Positions 11,463 through 22,695 are shown, counted from the first letter of the stretch. The stretch: 64,000 bases of DNA from Romanomermis culicivorax (GCA_963922205.1 CAWUHX010000301.1:248001-312000); one strand, 5' to 3'. Numbers and translations are program-made. Notes: generated from the sequence alone by a model not told the origin.

Positions 11463-11683
11463 AAAATTTATGTTCAAGAATACTTTGTCATTTTCATACC
11501 TGCACTTGGGGGAGGGTTGGGGGGGGACCCCTCCAACTTGGCCAACCATGTACCCAACATCACTTTGGAAAAAATTTAAAAAAAATTTGCAAAAAAAGTG
11601 TATGTTTTTTGGCCTTTTTTGGGAAAAATTTCGACTTTTTTCTACCCCCCCCCGCAGCTGGTCGGAGGTCTTACAGGTATGGT

Positions 11684-12206
11684 CATTTTACAAATTAAAA
11701 ACTATAGTCATATTTTAATGAGTTTGAAAAAATTCAAATTAAACTTGAAATTTCTAAAAAATCACTTCGCGATGCTCAGGAATTCAAACTCGGCTACATG
11801 TTTAAAATCATAATCACAAAAAAGTCGGAAAATTCATATTTTTACCTCTAAAATGTACCAAAATTATTCTTTCCCGTGCCAAACACTCCACATTTTTTCG
11901 CTTTTTCGAAAATTTGTTTCTTTCAAAAAGTTTGATTTGTGGAAAAACAGTGAACAGACAAGTCCGATGAATTATAGGATGAAATCCGGCGCAAAGCGTT
12001 GAAAAATTTTATACGTTCCATGATTTTGGAGTCCACCGAACAATAGCTTTGAATCTATGAATGAAAATAGCTATAATCCAGTAAAATATAAATATATTAA
12101 CCAAAATTTCAGGAGCAAAAATGGCTCCTAGACCTAAAATTTTAGGAGCCATGCCATTTCCAAGTTTTTAGGGACCCAGTCCCCTAAAATGACTAAAAAA
12201 GGCCTG
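11684..12206 (+). repeat. M repeat, copy 2, with hAT-like terminus
   Basis: Second copy of the 10974-11462 repeat. The hairpin is degraded (CCGGCGCAAAGCG near 11983). It ends AAAAAAGGCCTG, which resembles the CCTG ends of the hAT-like elements. I could not find a matching 8-bp duplication for this end. Confidence 0.75.
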
Positions 12207-12209
12207 CGT

Positions 12210-13257
12210 CAAAGTCACATTCTGTTTGGATAAAAGTTTACACGTTTCCATTGTATCAGGGACTGCGCTTCAGCTAGGTTCTCGATTGATTTTTTTGGGA
12301 AACGTAATTTGTCAATCACTATTACTGATTCACGTAAACTTCAGCATATGTCAAAACAGCTGTTTTCAAATCACTTACATAAGTATAGCGTCCAAAACGT
12401 TAGAGCCGAAGCTAATTCAGATTCGAGCCACAGTCGTTCACTAGGCAAAAGTGATGACGAGAATGAGGATATTGACAGAGTTGTTACTTGTAACATCGAC
12501 GATTTTTTATTTTTCACCACAATTTTGTAATATCTTTAATCTAACTTTCTTCGCTGACCATTTTAAAAATTTCTCAAATTCAGTCATTAGCACACGTGCT
12601 AGAGTCAAAAAATTTCTATTAGCACGGTTCAAGTTTCATCAGCACCATACAAAAAAACCTGACCCTCCCCAAAAGTTCCATCGTAAGGCAGTTATCGACG
12701 ACACTTACCCCAAACTTCAGTTGTTCCCCACCAGCCGGCCAGAAATCGACGAAAATTGCAAATGTTTGACCCAAAATGACTTTTGAGAAGCAGAAATCGC
12801 CAAAACACGAAAATTTTCAGCGTTACGGACCGAAATATTGTTCAATATCACTTTTAAAACAAATATTCATTAATCGCGACTGTTTTTCACCAGTCTTTGG
12901 TCCCAAAACCCATTATTAAGCACCTGTTCGCCCTCTCCCTCAATTATCGAGTAACCCAGCCGACGGAAGAGGTATGATTATACCCCAGTGGAAGTCTTAA
13001 AATATCAATCCAGAATGATGTTTTCATCATTCCTAAATGCAAAAATTAGCGTTCGCAACGTACAAAAAACCTGAGCCAGGGAAAAAATTTGGGATGATTA
13101 ATAATAATAATGATAAATTCTACTTGCTGTCAGAAAATGAATCGAGAAGCACGAAAAAAATCAACACGAGCTCAAAGAAGATTAAATATCACACGGATAA
13201 GCTCAAAAATTCAATAAATCGTTTTTTAAATGCACTAGCGTTAAGAGCGCAGGTCAC
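12210..13257. other. Intergenic, no confirmed feature
   Basis: Several open frames of 70-110 codons occur here. One is a Ser/Asp/Glu-rich peptide around 12340-12480. None shows a family motif or a convincing pair of splice sites, so I do not call a gene. Confidence 0.35.
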
Positions 13258-13265
13258 GTTACAGG

Positions 13266-14279
13266 CAGTGTTTTTTTGCTGGAGGCAAACGAAAATTTTT
13301 GGGGCAAACGAAATTGAGGTAGTCATTTGTACATGTACAAACAGCTCTTTCCCCGTTTAGGGAAGAAAATTTTCGGGATAAGGTACAGAAAATGTGCATT
13401 TTGGTGCATTTGAGAAGTTCATAATCTCAAAATTTTCCGGCATTTCGCGCCGGATATAACTTTAATAATCATCATTATGTAAGCTTAGAAGCGGCTTTCA
13501 GAATGTCATATCATTTATTGTATAATTGTTTTCATCATCTCAAACGTATTATCTCATGTTTTAAGTGGTAATCATCAATATTTTATCTTGATATTTAATG
13601 AAGATTCGCAGTTTTTTATTGGAACATTTCTTGAGAAAGGTCAACACGTCAAATCTGTAAACTTTTTGAAGCGATTATTCCTTTCTTAACGTAAAATCAA
13701 TTCGGAAGCTCCATCGAAGTAGTTTTCGAGAATTTCTACTCTTCCACTCATATCTTTTCGACCAAGTTCGTGAGAGTTAACAAATAAATTATTGGTTTAA
13801 AAAATTTCCAAATAATAACATTCTAAAAATTACGACTTCTGAACACAAAATCCGAATCTAATGCTTGAAATAAATGTTTGGAAAATTTATTTTCCAGCGT
13901 CGCCGAATGTCAATACACAAAAAAATTTTTCTTTTTTGGGCTTTCACTTGTCATAACGGAGGACTCAACCATCAGTTTATCATCTAATGCAAATTCATTA
14001 TGCTATCGGGTAGTTTTCTAGACAAATTGTTCCACAATGCTTGTAAATTAAACTTGAAACTCGAAAATTTCAATTTTTGCTCAATTTTAATGAATTTGTG
14101 TTGTAGTTATAAATAAAATTTGAAAGTTACACTGACAAGGTTATTAGTCTTTGGATATGACATAGAGGAAGACAGGCTACTTATTTAAACGTATTTTTGC
14201 TATATGTACAAATTGTACAAATGAAATTTTGGCTGTCATTTGTACATGTGCAAATGGGTCTTGTACGAAAAAAACCCTG
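13266..14279 (+). mobile_element. hAT-like non-autonomous element, copy B, 8-bp TSD
   Basis: Starts CAGTGTTTTTTTGCTGG and ends GAAAAAAACCCTG. It is flanked by the identical octamer GTTACAGG at 13258-13265 and 14280-14287. At 1014 bp it is collinear with copy A (6449-7497), including the TTTGTACATGTACAAA subterminal palindrome, the hairpin near 13433 (one arm mutated) and the right-hand TTTGTACATGTGCAAA. The interior has no transposase. Confidence 0.9.
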
Positions 14280-14289
14280 GTTACAGGGC

Positions 14290-15000
14290 AACATATTCTG
14301 GATATATTCTACACATAGTTCTAAACTTTTGCAAATGGATTTCATGAGTTTTGCAGGAAAATAATGAAAAGTCGATAAATTTCTATTTCAAGGCTTCTAA
14401 AATGTCGGAAAATGCATATTTCAGCTTATCCTTCTGCAACCATACGTGATCGATTGTAAAGAAAGGTTGGGAAAAATTTCGGCAGCAAACATTCCATCTT
14501 TTAGTTGGAGATTGTTAATGCCGGCGCGTAGCTCCGAAAAATTTTCTAAATTTCAATATTATAGAATGCAGGAAAATGTACCTTTTTCAACATTTATTTA
14601 ATACAAAAATTAAGCACGCACCCGATAGTTTGGATTCCTCAAACAGAAAAAATATCTGTCATTTTTCTGCGCTGCTGATGTTTGAATCATATTCCAACAC
14701 TGCAAAAGGATCGAAAAAAATCTTGATTTTTTTCAATAATGTCAAGAAACAATAAAAGATCGAACATTCATCCATGATGTGTTGATGTTCAAAAGCCATA
14801 AACAGAAGATAAAACGACATTTTTCAACCGTGAACTAGAAATTACATGCAAAATTACAAATCATTTAAACCCTGCGCGGAGCGCCGGAAAACTTTCAGGA
14901 TTTCTTGTTAAAAAATGCATGAAAACGAATTTTCACACAAGAAATCCTATAACTCAATCAAAAGGATCGTCAGGCTTTAGGTTGCACGGTGCATTAAAAA
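14290..15000 (-). mobile_element. Family-C hAT-like element, reverse copy without visible ends
   Basis: In reverse complement, this aligns with element C (20422-21289). Shared features are GGTTGCAC near 14980, AGGTTATAGG-like sequence, the hairpin CTGCGCGGAGCGCCGG near 14872, and GATCTTTTATTGTTTCTTGAC about 14730-14760. Sequence around the expected left terminus has been replaced by the palindromic ACGGAAAAC/GTTTTCCGT segment (about 15012-15049). Confidence 0.6.
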
Positions 15001-15234
15001 ACCGCACCGTACGGAAAACATGGTAAAAGTTTTCCGTAGGTTTTCCGTACTAGCCCAAAAAAGTCCGTCATTTTTGTAAGTGAGAATTGTTACACCATCT
15101 CCTCCGTGACAAAGTAGGGAGCACGAAAAGGTCACGCTGCGCGGCATAGGAACACTACCTGAATTGTTGACCTTGGGGACCACTGGAGGAACCCCACTAG
15201 TCATGTGAAACTCAACTTTTAAAGTACTTAAAAT

Positions 15235-15832
15235 TCATCAGGGACAATATTGATAAGAAAATTCCTGTAGATGCGGTATACTTAGATTTTTCAAAAGCTT
15301 TCGATACAGTTTCTCATGTCAAACTTATACATAAACTTACAACATATGGAATTTCTGGAAATTTGATGAAATGGATTTCAGATTTTTTAACCGAAAGAAA
15401 ACAAATTGTTCGTATTAGAAATCATTTATCTAACTGAATTGCCGGTAATAAGTGGAGTTCCACAAGGTAGTGTCCTAGGTCCAATTTTATTTTTGTTCTA
15501 TATAAACGATATAGCTTTTTTTTAAATTTGACACCTGGCACGAGAATGATTATTTTTGCAGATGATATTAAAATTTATAATGAATCATCAAATCACGAAG
15601 TTTGCAGAAAGATTCGAACCTCATACACGATTGGTCATTACGTGGGCAATTGAATTTAGCTTCAGACAAGACCGTGGTTTTCCATTTCGGAAAAAACAAC
15701 CCAAAACATTCATATGTTCTACAAGAATCAGAAATACAAAGATCAGTACGTGACTTAGGATTTAACCTATCAAATGATCTAAAATTTACTAGTCATTATG
15801 ATTCTTCATTTCTTGGCCTCACGATCCCATAA
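15235..15832 (+). pseudogene. Non-LTR reverse transcriptase fragment (Jockey/CR1-like)
   Basis: Reading across at least two frameshifts, the translation shows AVYLDFSKAFDTVSH (RT motif with the first catalytic Asp), ISGNLMKWISDFLTERKQ, SGVPQGSVLGPILFLFYIND, the catalytic IIFADDIKIY box, a FGKNN segment and LGFNLSNDLKF. Order and spacing match the palm domain of Jockey/CR1/L2-clade LINEs. Stops after RNHLSN and after IAFF show it is inactive. The endonuclease and 3' tail are absent. Confidence 0.8.
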
Positions 15833-15918
15833 AAATTATATAACTGTTTTATTCTGCCCTGGTTATGTTAATGCGATGTTTCGGTAGTCTACCTACTACC
15901 ATTCTCAGGATAACAATC

Positions 15919-16312
15919 CATACATGTAATGGGGGGGAAGTGCTATGGGAACCCCCCCCCCCCCCCAGAAATCGTCGACCACATGGCTAGCCAGTGGGCG
16001 ACCACCCCCCCCCAGGATTTCCCAATCCTATGGCTAGCCATATGGTAGCCGTAGGAACCCCCATACTTCTGGTCGGAAAAATACTGAAAAATGTTAATTT
16101 TTTGATGAAAAATGTCAATTTTTGAACAAAAAATGATCAAAAATGTGAATTTTCTGAGCGCTTCGCGCCATGAATACATTTTTTCGGTCTTTTCAGAAAA
16201 AATTACTATTTTTTGACCTATTTTTCGGACTTTTTTCGTGAAAAAAATCAATTTTTAGAGGCCCCTCCCCCCAAAATTTTGAGAATTACTGACCCCCGGC
16301 CCAAAAAAAAAT
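15919..16312. mobile_element. R1-family element, 3'-truncated copy
   Basis: Starts CATACATGTAATGGGGGGG and aligns with 3029-3400, including CGTCGACCA, TGGCTAGCCA, TGGTAGCCGTAGG and the GCGCTTCGCGCCATG hairpin near 16157. The right end, with its TTACATGTATG terminus, is missing: the match stops at about 16312, where an unrelated open frame begins. Confidence 0.8.
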
Positions 16313-16315
16313 CGT

Positions 16316-16520
16316 ATAGGAGTTTTAAATGTTGGGAAAACATATCCAGATATCAAAGCCCATTGTTCGTTGACCCATGAAAGATTTCTTGCTGCCAAAT
16401 TTATTCGCAAATCAGCTTTATTCAACAAAGATCGTAAGCTACACACAATATGGTCGGACGATTTAACAGCCGAGCAACGAAAAATACAAAAAGAAAAACG
16501 TCAAAATATGAAGAAATAAT
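16316..16520 (+). pseudogene. Possible ORF1 tail of the downstream L1-Tx1 element
   Basis: An open frame of about 66 codons ends at TAA 16518-16520. It contains RFLAAKFIRKSALFNKDRK, then DDLTAEQRKIQKEKRQ. The basic, helical 'DDLT...R' ending resembles the C-terminus of L1-type ORF1 RNA-binding proteins, and the frame lies just upstream of an L1-Tx1 ORF2 on the same strand. The family match is weak, and the 5' part is cut off by the R1 element. Confidence 0.4.
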
Positions 16521-16673
16521 AAAGATAGAGAAAAAATTCATTTTTCTACTTTGACTTATATGCATACATTGTTTTTTTTCTTCCGGTTGTCCATTGCTTT
16601 GATTAACCTGTTTTTTTAGCTGGTTTAAACACATAAACCAGATTTTTGACATTGCTCACATTAAAGATTCTAT

Positions 16674-16905
16674 ATGAGAGGGTTTAAAGGTACCCCAAAA
16701 GTGAGAGAATTGAAAGATTGCAACATATCTCGATGCTCCTACATTTATACTGTATAGTGAGAGGGTTTAAAGGTACCCCAATAGTGAGAGCGCTGAAAGA
16801 TAGTGCCAAATTCAAACAGATCTAGTATTTTTTAGTTCATATAATTTAGTGAGAGGGTTTCAAGGTACCCCAATAGCGAGAGTGCTGAAAGATTGTGCCA
16901 AAAGT
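16674..16905 (+). repeat. Three tandem units between L1 ORF1-like and ORF2
   Basis: GAGAGGGTTTAAAGGTACCC followed by CAA(A/T)AGTGAGAG recurs at about 16676, 16757 and 16850. Spacing is about 81 and 92 bp, and each unit ends in a GCTGAAAGATTGTGCC-like segment. The units precede the ORF2 start and may be 5'UTR-type monomers of this element. Confidence 0.8.
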
Positions 16906-17060
16906 TTTTCGAAAAGTAATCAGTTAAAAGTATGACTCATAATCATACCAAAAACTTCTATTGCACACACAAGTTCTTCACGTGTCAAAAATAGTGCCTA
17001 AATGTACAGAGATTTCTTTTTTACCTTTTTACTTACCAATGTCATACAATCTTAATTTTT

Positions 17061-18645
17061 TTCTTTAAATACCAAAGGTTTAAGTAATGACGCAAAAAGG
17101 AAAAACATCTTTACACTGATCAGAAAAGAATGCTTTGACATAATCTTCTTACAGGAAACTCATTTCACAAAGAAAATTCAGAACTGAGTGAAAGCGGAAT
17201 GGGGATGTGGGGGTGAAAATGTTTATTTCTCAAATGGATCTTCGAACTCAAAAGGAGTAGCTATACTCCTAAACAACACCTTTACACACAAAGTGAAAAG
17301 ATTCCGTAATGATGAACAACGACAATATCTATTTTTGGAACTATATTTGGACGAGATTTCACTGATTCTAGTGAATGTCTACGCACCTGTGAATGTAAAG
17401 GATCAAATGTTTTTCTGGAATACATTATTTCAGGAACTACAAAAGTTCAATATCAATGAACTCTCAGTTACACTTGGAGGAGACCTTATATAACAATAGA
17501 CCCTAAACTTGACAAGACTGGGGGACAAATTGTTGACCACAAAATAGCTTCAATCTCTGAGTTTTTAAAACAAGCTTCAAAGATTGAGCTGATAGATACT
17601 TTTAGATCAAAACACCCAAACAAAAAAAGGTACACATGGTCCCAACAAAGACCAGTAAAAGTAAAATGTAGACTAGATTATTTTTTTGTTTCTGAAGAGT
17701 TGCTAAGTGATGTCTCTAATTGTGATGTCATCAGTGGTTTTCCATCTGACCACAATGCAATAAAATTTCAACTTACGGGGAAACTATACAAGAAAAGAGG
17801 ACCAGGTTTCTGGCATTTCAACAATTCTTTGTCAAAAGATGAAAAATATAAGGTGATGCTACAAAACACTGTAATGCTGGAGGCCCATGAAAGTGAAAAA
17901 CATAAATTCGACCAGTCCCAAACCTGGGACTACATTAAGTATAAAATAAAAAGTGACACGATCACATATTGCAAAGAAGCAGCAAGAACAAGAAAAGACT
18001 GTGAATCTCATCTGAGAAACGAACTTCAGGCTTTAGAGGAAAAAATTTATAGCATGGAAATTCCTAATGCAAGTACAAGATACAATGAGCTAAAAACAGA
18101 ATTGAATGTAATATGAGAAAAAAGAACCAAATTTTCCATAGAAAAATCAAAAATAAAGTGGAATGTAGAAGGAGAAAAACCGTCAAAGTAATTTTGCAAT
18201 CTGGAAAAGAGAAACTACAATAAAAAGTGCATTTCTAGACTGATAAATGAAGACGGAAGATTGGTAGAAGAGAGAACTGAGATTCTACACAAAATTTATG
18301 ATTTCTACAGTAAACTGTACAACCAGAATAGGGACATTACAGCAAGCAAACAAGAAAATTTTTTCAAGAACTTAAAACAAGAGGCATTGCTAAAAATCTC
18401 TGATAGTCAAAACAAAGCACTAGAAAAATAACTGACTAGCAAGGAGTATAAAACAAATCTGTTCCCAATGAAAAACGGCAAGTCCCCAGGTGATGATGGT
18501 CTGACTGCAGAATTTTACAAAAACCTTTGGGATCTGATAGATAAACCCTTAACCAGATGCTTAAACTATTGTCTCGAATGTGGTCAAATATCAACTTCAC
18601 AAAAACGTAGTATAATCACTTTAATTCCAAAGGAAGTTTTAATTT
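17061..18645 (+). pseudogene. L1-Tx1-type retrotransposon ORF2, broken
   Basis: The apurinic-like endonuclease shows SLNTKGL, FLQETHF (catalytic Glu), YLFLELYLDEISLILVNVYA, GGD and the SDHNAIKF box. It is followed by the Tx1-clade linker GPGFWHFNNSLSKDEKY, a KPSKXFCNLEKRNYNKK segment, and the first RT motifs MKNGKSPGDDGLTAEFYK and SQKRSIITLIPK. Stops at 17188, 17491, 18114, 18191 and 18429 and a frameshift near 17490 inactivate it. The rest of the RT, including the YADD box, is missing after 18645, where unrelated T-rich DNA begins. Confidence 0.85.
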
Positions 18646-18758
18646 TTTAGCGAACGACTTCTGGAGGTATTTGGAATATTTTTTTGTCTTTTTTGATTTA
18701 TAAGTGGGTTTTTATTTATACTTCAAACTCATTATAAAATTTTTTGTTCACTTTTAAT

Positions 18759-20062
18759 CATCGTTTTTTTTGTGCACGGACATTTGTGCCAATTGGCACA
18801 AGAAGCCAAAAAAATTTGTGCCAATGGCGCAAAAAAATTTTTTTCTACCAGAAACATTACTGAAAACTGTGGAAAGGTTTTAGGCCAAAAGTTTGATAAA
18901 AATATACCTAATCAAAGCTACGTTTAAATTTAACGCATTAATTTATTGTAGAAATCGTGCCCAACGTATTTTCCAGCACAAAAAGAAATGGAATGCTGAG
19001 AAAATTTGAATATAACTCTATAATTGGGAATTTTTTACAAGTCGGTTCTTTTCCTAATTATGGTTCAAACTGGCATTTTCGAACTCCTCATAATGCCAGC
19101 TATCCAAATCAGTCGAAAATCCATGGGCTCATGGCATCCAGGAACTCATTTACATAAAATCTGCATACATGTCACATACTCCTTGTCACAACAGAATCGA
19201 ACCTAGTCCACCAGCCTGTAGCCTTAATGCGTCTACCACTACACAATTTCAACTGAAAGTATAAACACTATATTCTTTCAAGACCCTTGATACTATTTTA
19301 ACTAACAACATCATTTCGAAGAGCCTCAACTGGATGGGCGCTTCGCGCCTGCCTATGTGGTCCGCGCTGTGCCCTTCGGGCGCAGCTGCTGCGCCCTAAG
19401 AATAAGCCTGAGGAAAATTTTAAAGGAAACATAAATGTCTACTCACTAGTCACAGAAATACATGCTCAAAATTAACAACTCATATACAGTAATTAGGCCG
19501 AAGGCCGGGAACCACTTATAAAATTTAGCCTAGAAGTGTTCAGGAAACTCATATACTGATTCAACTTTCGATTACGAATATCTGTCGTAACAACAATGTA
19601 AGGACTAGAGCAAATAAAGTCGAGAATTGTATAAATTTTGAATTCTCGATCAAAATATCGTATACAAAGGATATCGATTTTTCTATTTGAATCAATCAAA
19701 TACAACAAGAATTTCAGTTTTAAATCCGAATATGACTGAATGAACAGAGAATATTCAGAATTTCTTGTGTTCATCAGTCATCGACAGTTAAAGTTTGCTG
19801 CAACGATACTAATACACTGTTCGAAGAGAACTCATTGGCGCTCGGGTCAAATATACGAGTAATTAATATTATACAAATTGACTCGGCGCAAGGCGCCGAA
19901 ATTTTTTTGAATTTTCAGCCCCTAAAACGTGTGAAAATCATGGAAATTTAATGCTTGACCAGAAAAAAATTTTGTGTCAATTAGCACAAACTTCCAAAAT
20001 TTTTTGTGCCATTCCAATTTTTTTTTGTGCCAAAAATCAAGTTTTGGCACAAAAAAACACTC
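18759..20062 (+). mobile_element. hAT-like non-autonomous element E, 8-bp TSD CTTTTAAT
   Basis: The octamer CTTTTAAT occurs at 18751-18758 and 20063-20070. Inside it, the left end CATCGTTTTTTTTGTGC and right end GCACAAAAAAACACTC are inverted repeats, and both subterminal regions repeat TTGTGCCAATTGGCAC-type motifs. Two hairpins of the GGCGC family lie inside (about 19336 and 19883). The terminal bases have decayed from CAG...CTG, suggesting an older insertion than A-D. There is no transposase. Confidence 0.75.
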
Positions 20063-20149
20063 CTTTTAATGAATTGATGGCTCTAAAAACATCAGAATGC
20101 TTCAAAAGCTCAAAAACACTAAAATCAAGCGTCTATGAGCATTTTTAAG

Positions 20150-20405
20150 CGAAAAAACGACAGAGCGAAAATTGGGAGAAAAATTTTAACCCCTTACCCG
20201 CCCCATTTGGGGAAAGACCGGTGGGAAAAAACAGCGATGCGAAGCGGCGGAAAAATTTTTACTATTTTTCATTTCATGACGAAAAAATGCATCTCCTCGA
20301 GACAGGAAACTCTATAACCTGATCAAAAGGGCAGTAAGGCTTCAGGTTGCACTTCTTGACGGAAAGAACAGCCCGAAATTTTGTTGCTGTATGCAAAAAA
20401 GGCTG
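20150..20405 (-). mobile_element. Family-C fragment F, reverse orientation
   Basis: In reverse complement, it starts CAGCCTTTTTTGCATACAGC and matches the left 200 bp of element C, including TTCGGGCTG, AGGTTATAGAG and the hairpin region near 20235. It ends eight bases before the duplication that flanks element C, so the two elements lie head to head. Its far end is not identifiable. Confidence 0.65.
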
Positions 20406-20421
20406 CAGCTGGAGCTGGCAG

Positions 20422-21289
20422 CAGGGTTTTTTTTGCACACAGCAACCAATTTCGGGCTGTGCAACCAAATTTTTTCTCCAAAGTTGCACAGTGCAACTTG
20501 AGGCCTGACTGCTCTCTCGATTAGGTTATAGGGTTTTCTGTCCGGAGATGAATTTTAATGCGTTCTAAAATAAAAAAAAAAAGTAAAAATTTTCCGGCGC
20601 GCAGCGCCGGGTTTCAATTCATTTATAATTTTCTTATTCTAGTGCGCGGTAGGTCATTCTAGTTACTGCTTATAGATTCTAATTATCATCATATTAAGGA
20701 TAAATGTTTGATCCTGTATTGTTTTTTGACGAATTTGATGGAAACTAACATTTTTCTCGACAATTTTCCCAAAAATTTTTCGCGATCTTCATAAAAATTT
20801 TGAGTTTTGACCTTCATGCGATTCAAACATTTTGAGTGTAAGGCAACGCTAGAAATTTTTGACCCTTGAAAGATCCAAAGTCTTAGTCGCTTGCCTAGTT
20901 TTTGAATTTTAGTTTGTCTGACTGAAAATTTACTAATTTCAGTGAGAAATCAAACCTTCTGTCGAAATAAAAGGTGAAAAGATTCATTTTCCAGCGTTCT
21001 ACAATACTGAAATCCAGAAGAAATTTTCAGCGCTATGTGCCGGACTAATTTTTCTAGTCTAGTCATATAAATCTTTTCATTTTGTCTCCAAAACTCAGAA
21101 AATTGGGTTTTAAATGCCTAAAACTGACGCGGATCGAATGAAATACACAACTAGTTTGCGATGGTTTTTCCGATAAATTTAAGCAAATTTATCGATTTTA
21201 GAGTGAGCAACCAAAAATTTATCTGCGCAACCAAAATTTTTCCTCAAGTTGCACCACATTGCAACCTGGCTCGTGCAAAAAATACCCTG
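20422..21289 (+). mobile_element. hAT-like non-autonomous element C, 8-bp TSD GCTGGCAG
   Basis: Starts CAGGGTTTTTTTTGCAC and ends GTGCAAAAAATACCCTG: a 17-bp terminal inverted repeat with one mismatch. The octamer GCTGGCAG flanks it at 20414-20421 and 21290-21297. Subterminal CAACCAAATTTTT and GTTGCAC motifs are repeated at both ends. Hairpins occur near 20591 (CCGGCGCGCAGCGCCGG) and 21032. At 868 bp without a transposase frame, this is the cleanest hAT-type insertion in the window. Confidence 0.92.
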
Positions 21290-21914
21290 GCTGGCAGGCA
21301 ACGATTCCATCCGAACTTGGTTAATACAGTATATCGAAATCGAGGTTTTATGACCCATAGGCATGCACCTGATTTTAGAGGTCAGGGTAGATCGTAACAA
21401 AAAAACGAAGTTTTGCGCATAGTCAGTTTTTTACAACTCTTGTTGTTATATCAACTCATATTGTTATGAATTTCTGATAAAATGAATACATTGAACGGAC
21501 GAAAGATCGCTAGAAAAGAAGCGAATTAACCCTACATTTCTTCTGGAGCATGAAACTCCTGCTGTATAGTTGTCCATTTAGGATGATTTATGGCTCAAAT
21601 TGAAGGTACGGATTCTTGACGAATATATAAGAAGTTTTTTGGATTGCATCAGTACTCCTACCGTGGAAAACTATTAAACTGGGGCAATTCAGTTTTAAAC
21701 AGTTTACATTCAATCTGATCACTTTTTCAGTATTTTTATTCTATGCAGCGATAGAGAATTGTAAATGCCATCGAATAAGCTGTCACAGGCTTTTCAAAGT
21801 GAACACGGAGGAAAGTTTCGTTATTTCAAAGGTTACGCGACCTTCCGATTATTGAGATCATGCATAAGTAGTAGCAAGGAAAATCCGAGACAAGTCAAAT
21901 AAGCTTCAAATAGT

Positions 21915-22080
21915 TTACTAGAAAATGCCCCAATGGGGCAGAAAAAAGAAGAAAATACTTGCTTGGATAGTTGCTAAGCTAGAAAGAGGAGTGGATTTTT
22001 GAGAACTTGAGTCAATGTTTGAAAAATCCACTTTTGTAATATTGGATTTTTATTCTTTCTCATTGAAAATTTTTCATGTC
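21915..22080 (+). mobile_element. K-family MITE, copy 1
   Basis: Begins near TTACTAGAAAATGCCCC with a terminal hairpin GCCCCAATGGGGC. It continues through CTTGCTTGGATAGTTGC and AATATTGGATTTTTATTC to TTTTTCATGTCTG. It matches, in inverse orientation, the block at 25566-25797. No coding capacity. Confidence 0.75.
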
Positions 22081-22086
22081 TGTATT

Positions 22087-22326
22087 GTCTGTTTTTCTTA
22101 AAATGCTTCCAAATAATGAAAGTGGAAAGCAAGTACTATTTGAGATTTTTGCGATTTTCTGATTAACAAAGTGTGATGTAGGACTGGAAATTTATGAGCA
22201 TACTGTCCTGACCTTCAGCAATTTTTAGAGTGAAAAATTTTACAAAAAAAACTTAATGTAAACGATTTAACGGCAGTAGTGATTCGTGCCACTTTTCTAT
22301 TTGGAAGCATTTTATAAAAAACAGAC
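22087..22326 (+). mobile_element. GTCTG MITE, 240 bp, copy 1
   Basis: The ends GTCTGTTTTTCTTAAAATGC and the reverse complement of GCATTTTATAAAAAACAGAC form inverted repeats of about 30 bp including GCTTCCAAATA. The right end is followed by TA. Three sister copies (29448, 39493, 63711) are preceded by TA, so a TA target duplication (Tc1/mariner type) is likely. No transposase. Copy 2 at 29448-29687 has the same length. Confidence 0.8.
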
Positions 22327-22695
22327 TATAGAAAAGTATTTTCTGCAGCTTCGTGCATTTTGTACTCCCATAGCACTGTATCAATTACGGCAAAATTTTT
22401 CTGGATGAAAATTATATGCAACCTAATGGTTGACTTCACCCAAATGTGGTGAAATGCTAATCCAATATCAATATAGCATTGTAAGTCCGGACTGATCCGA
22501 ATATATGCCTCTAACTCTAGCTGAAAAATAGTGAGTGACTGGCATATAGTCAATTTGTTTTTCCCAACTTATGCCTGTGATTGAAAAGGCGTCATTAAGC
22601 ACTATAAAAAACCTATGATTAGTTGCACTAACTCAATCTGCGAATAATCTGAACGTCTGTATCAAATTGCTGATCCTCATTCGTGCGTCATACCG

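Noticed and set aside
13037..13360. 107-codon frame near element B
   Set aside because: Its last third is hAT element sequence and the rest has no recognisable motif or splice sites.
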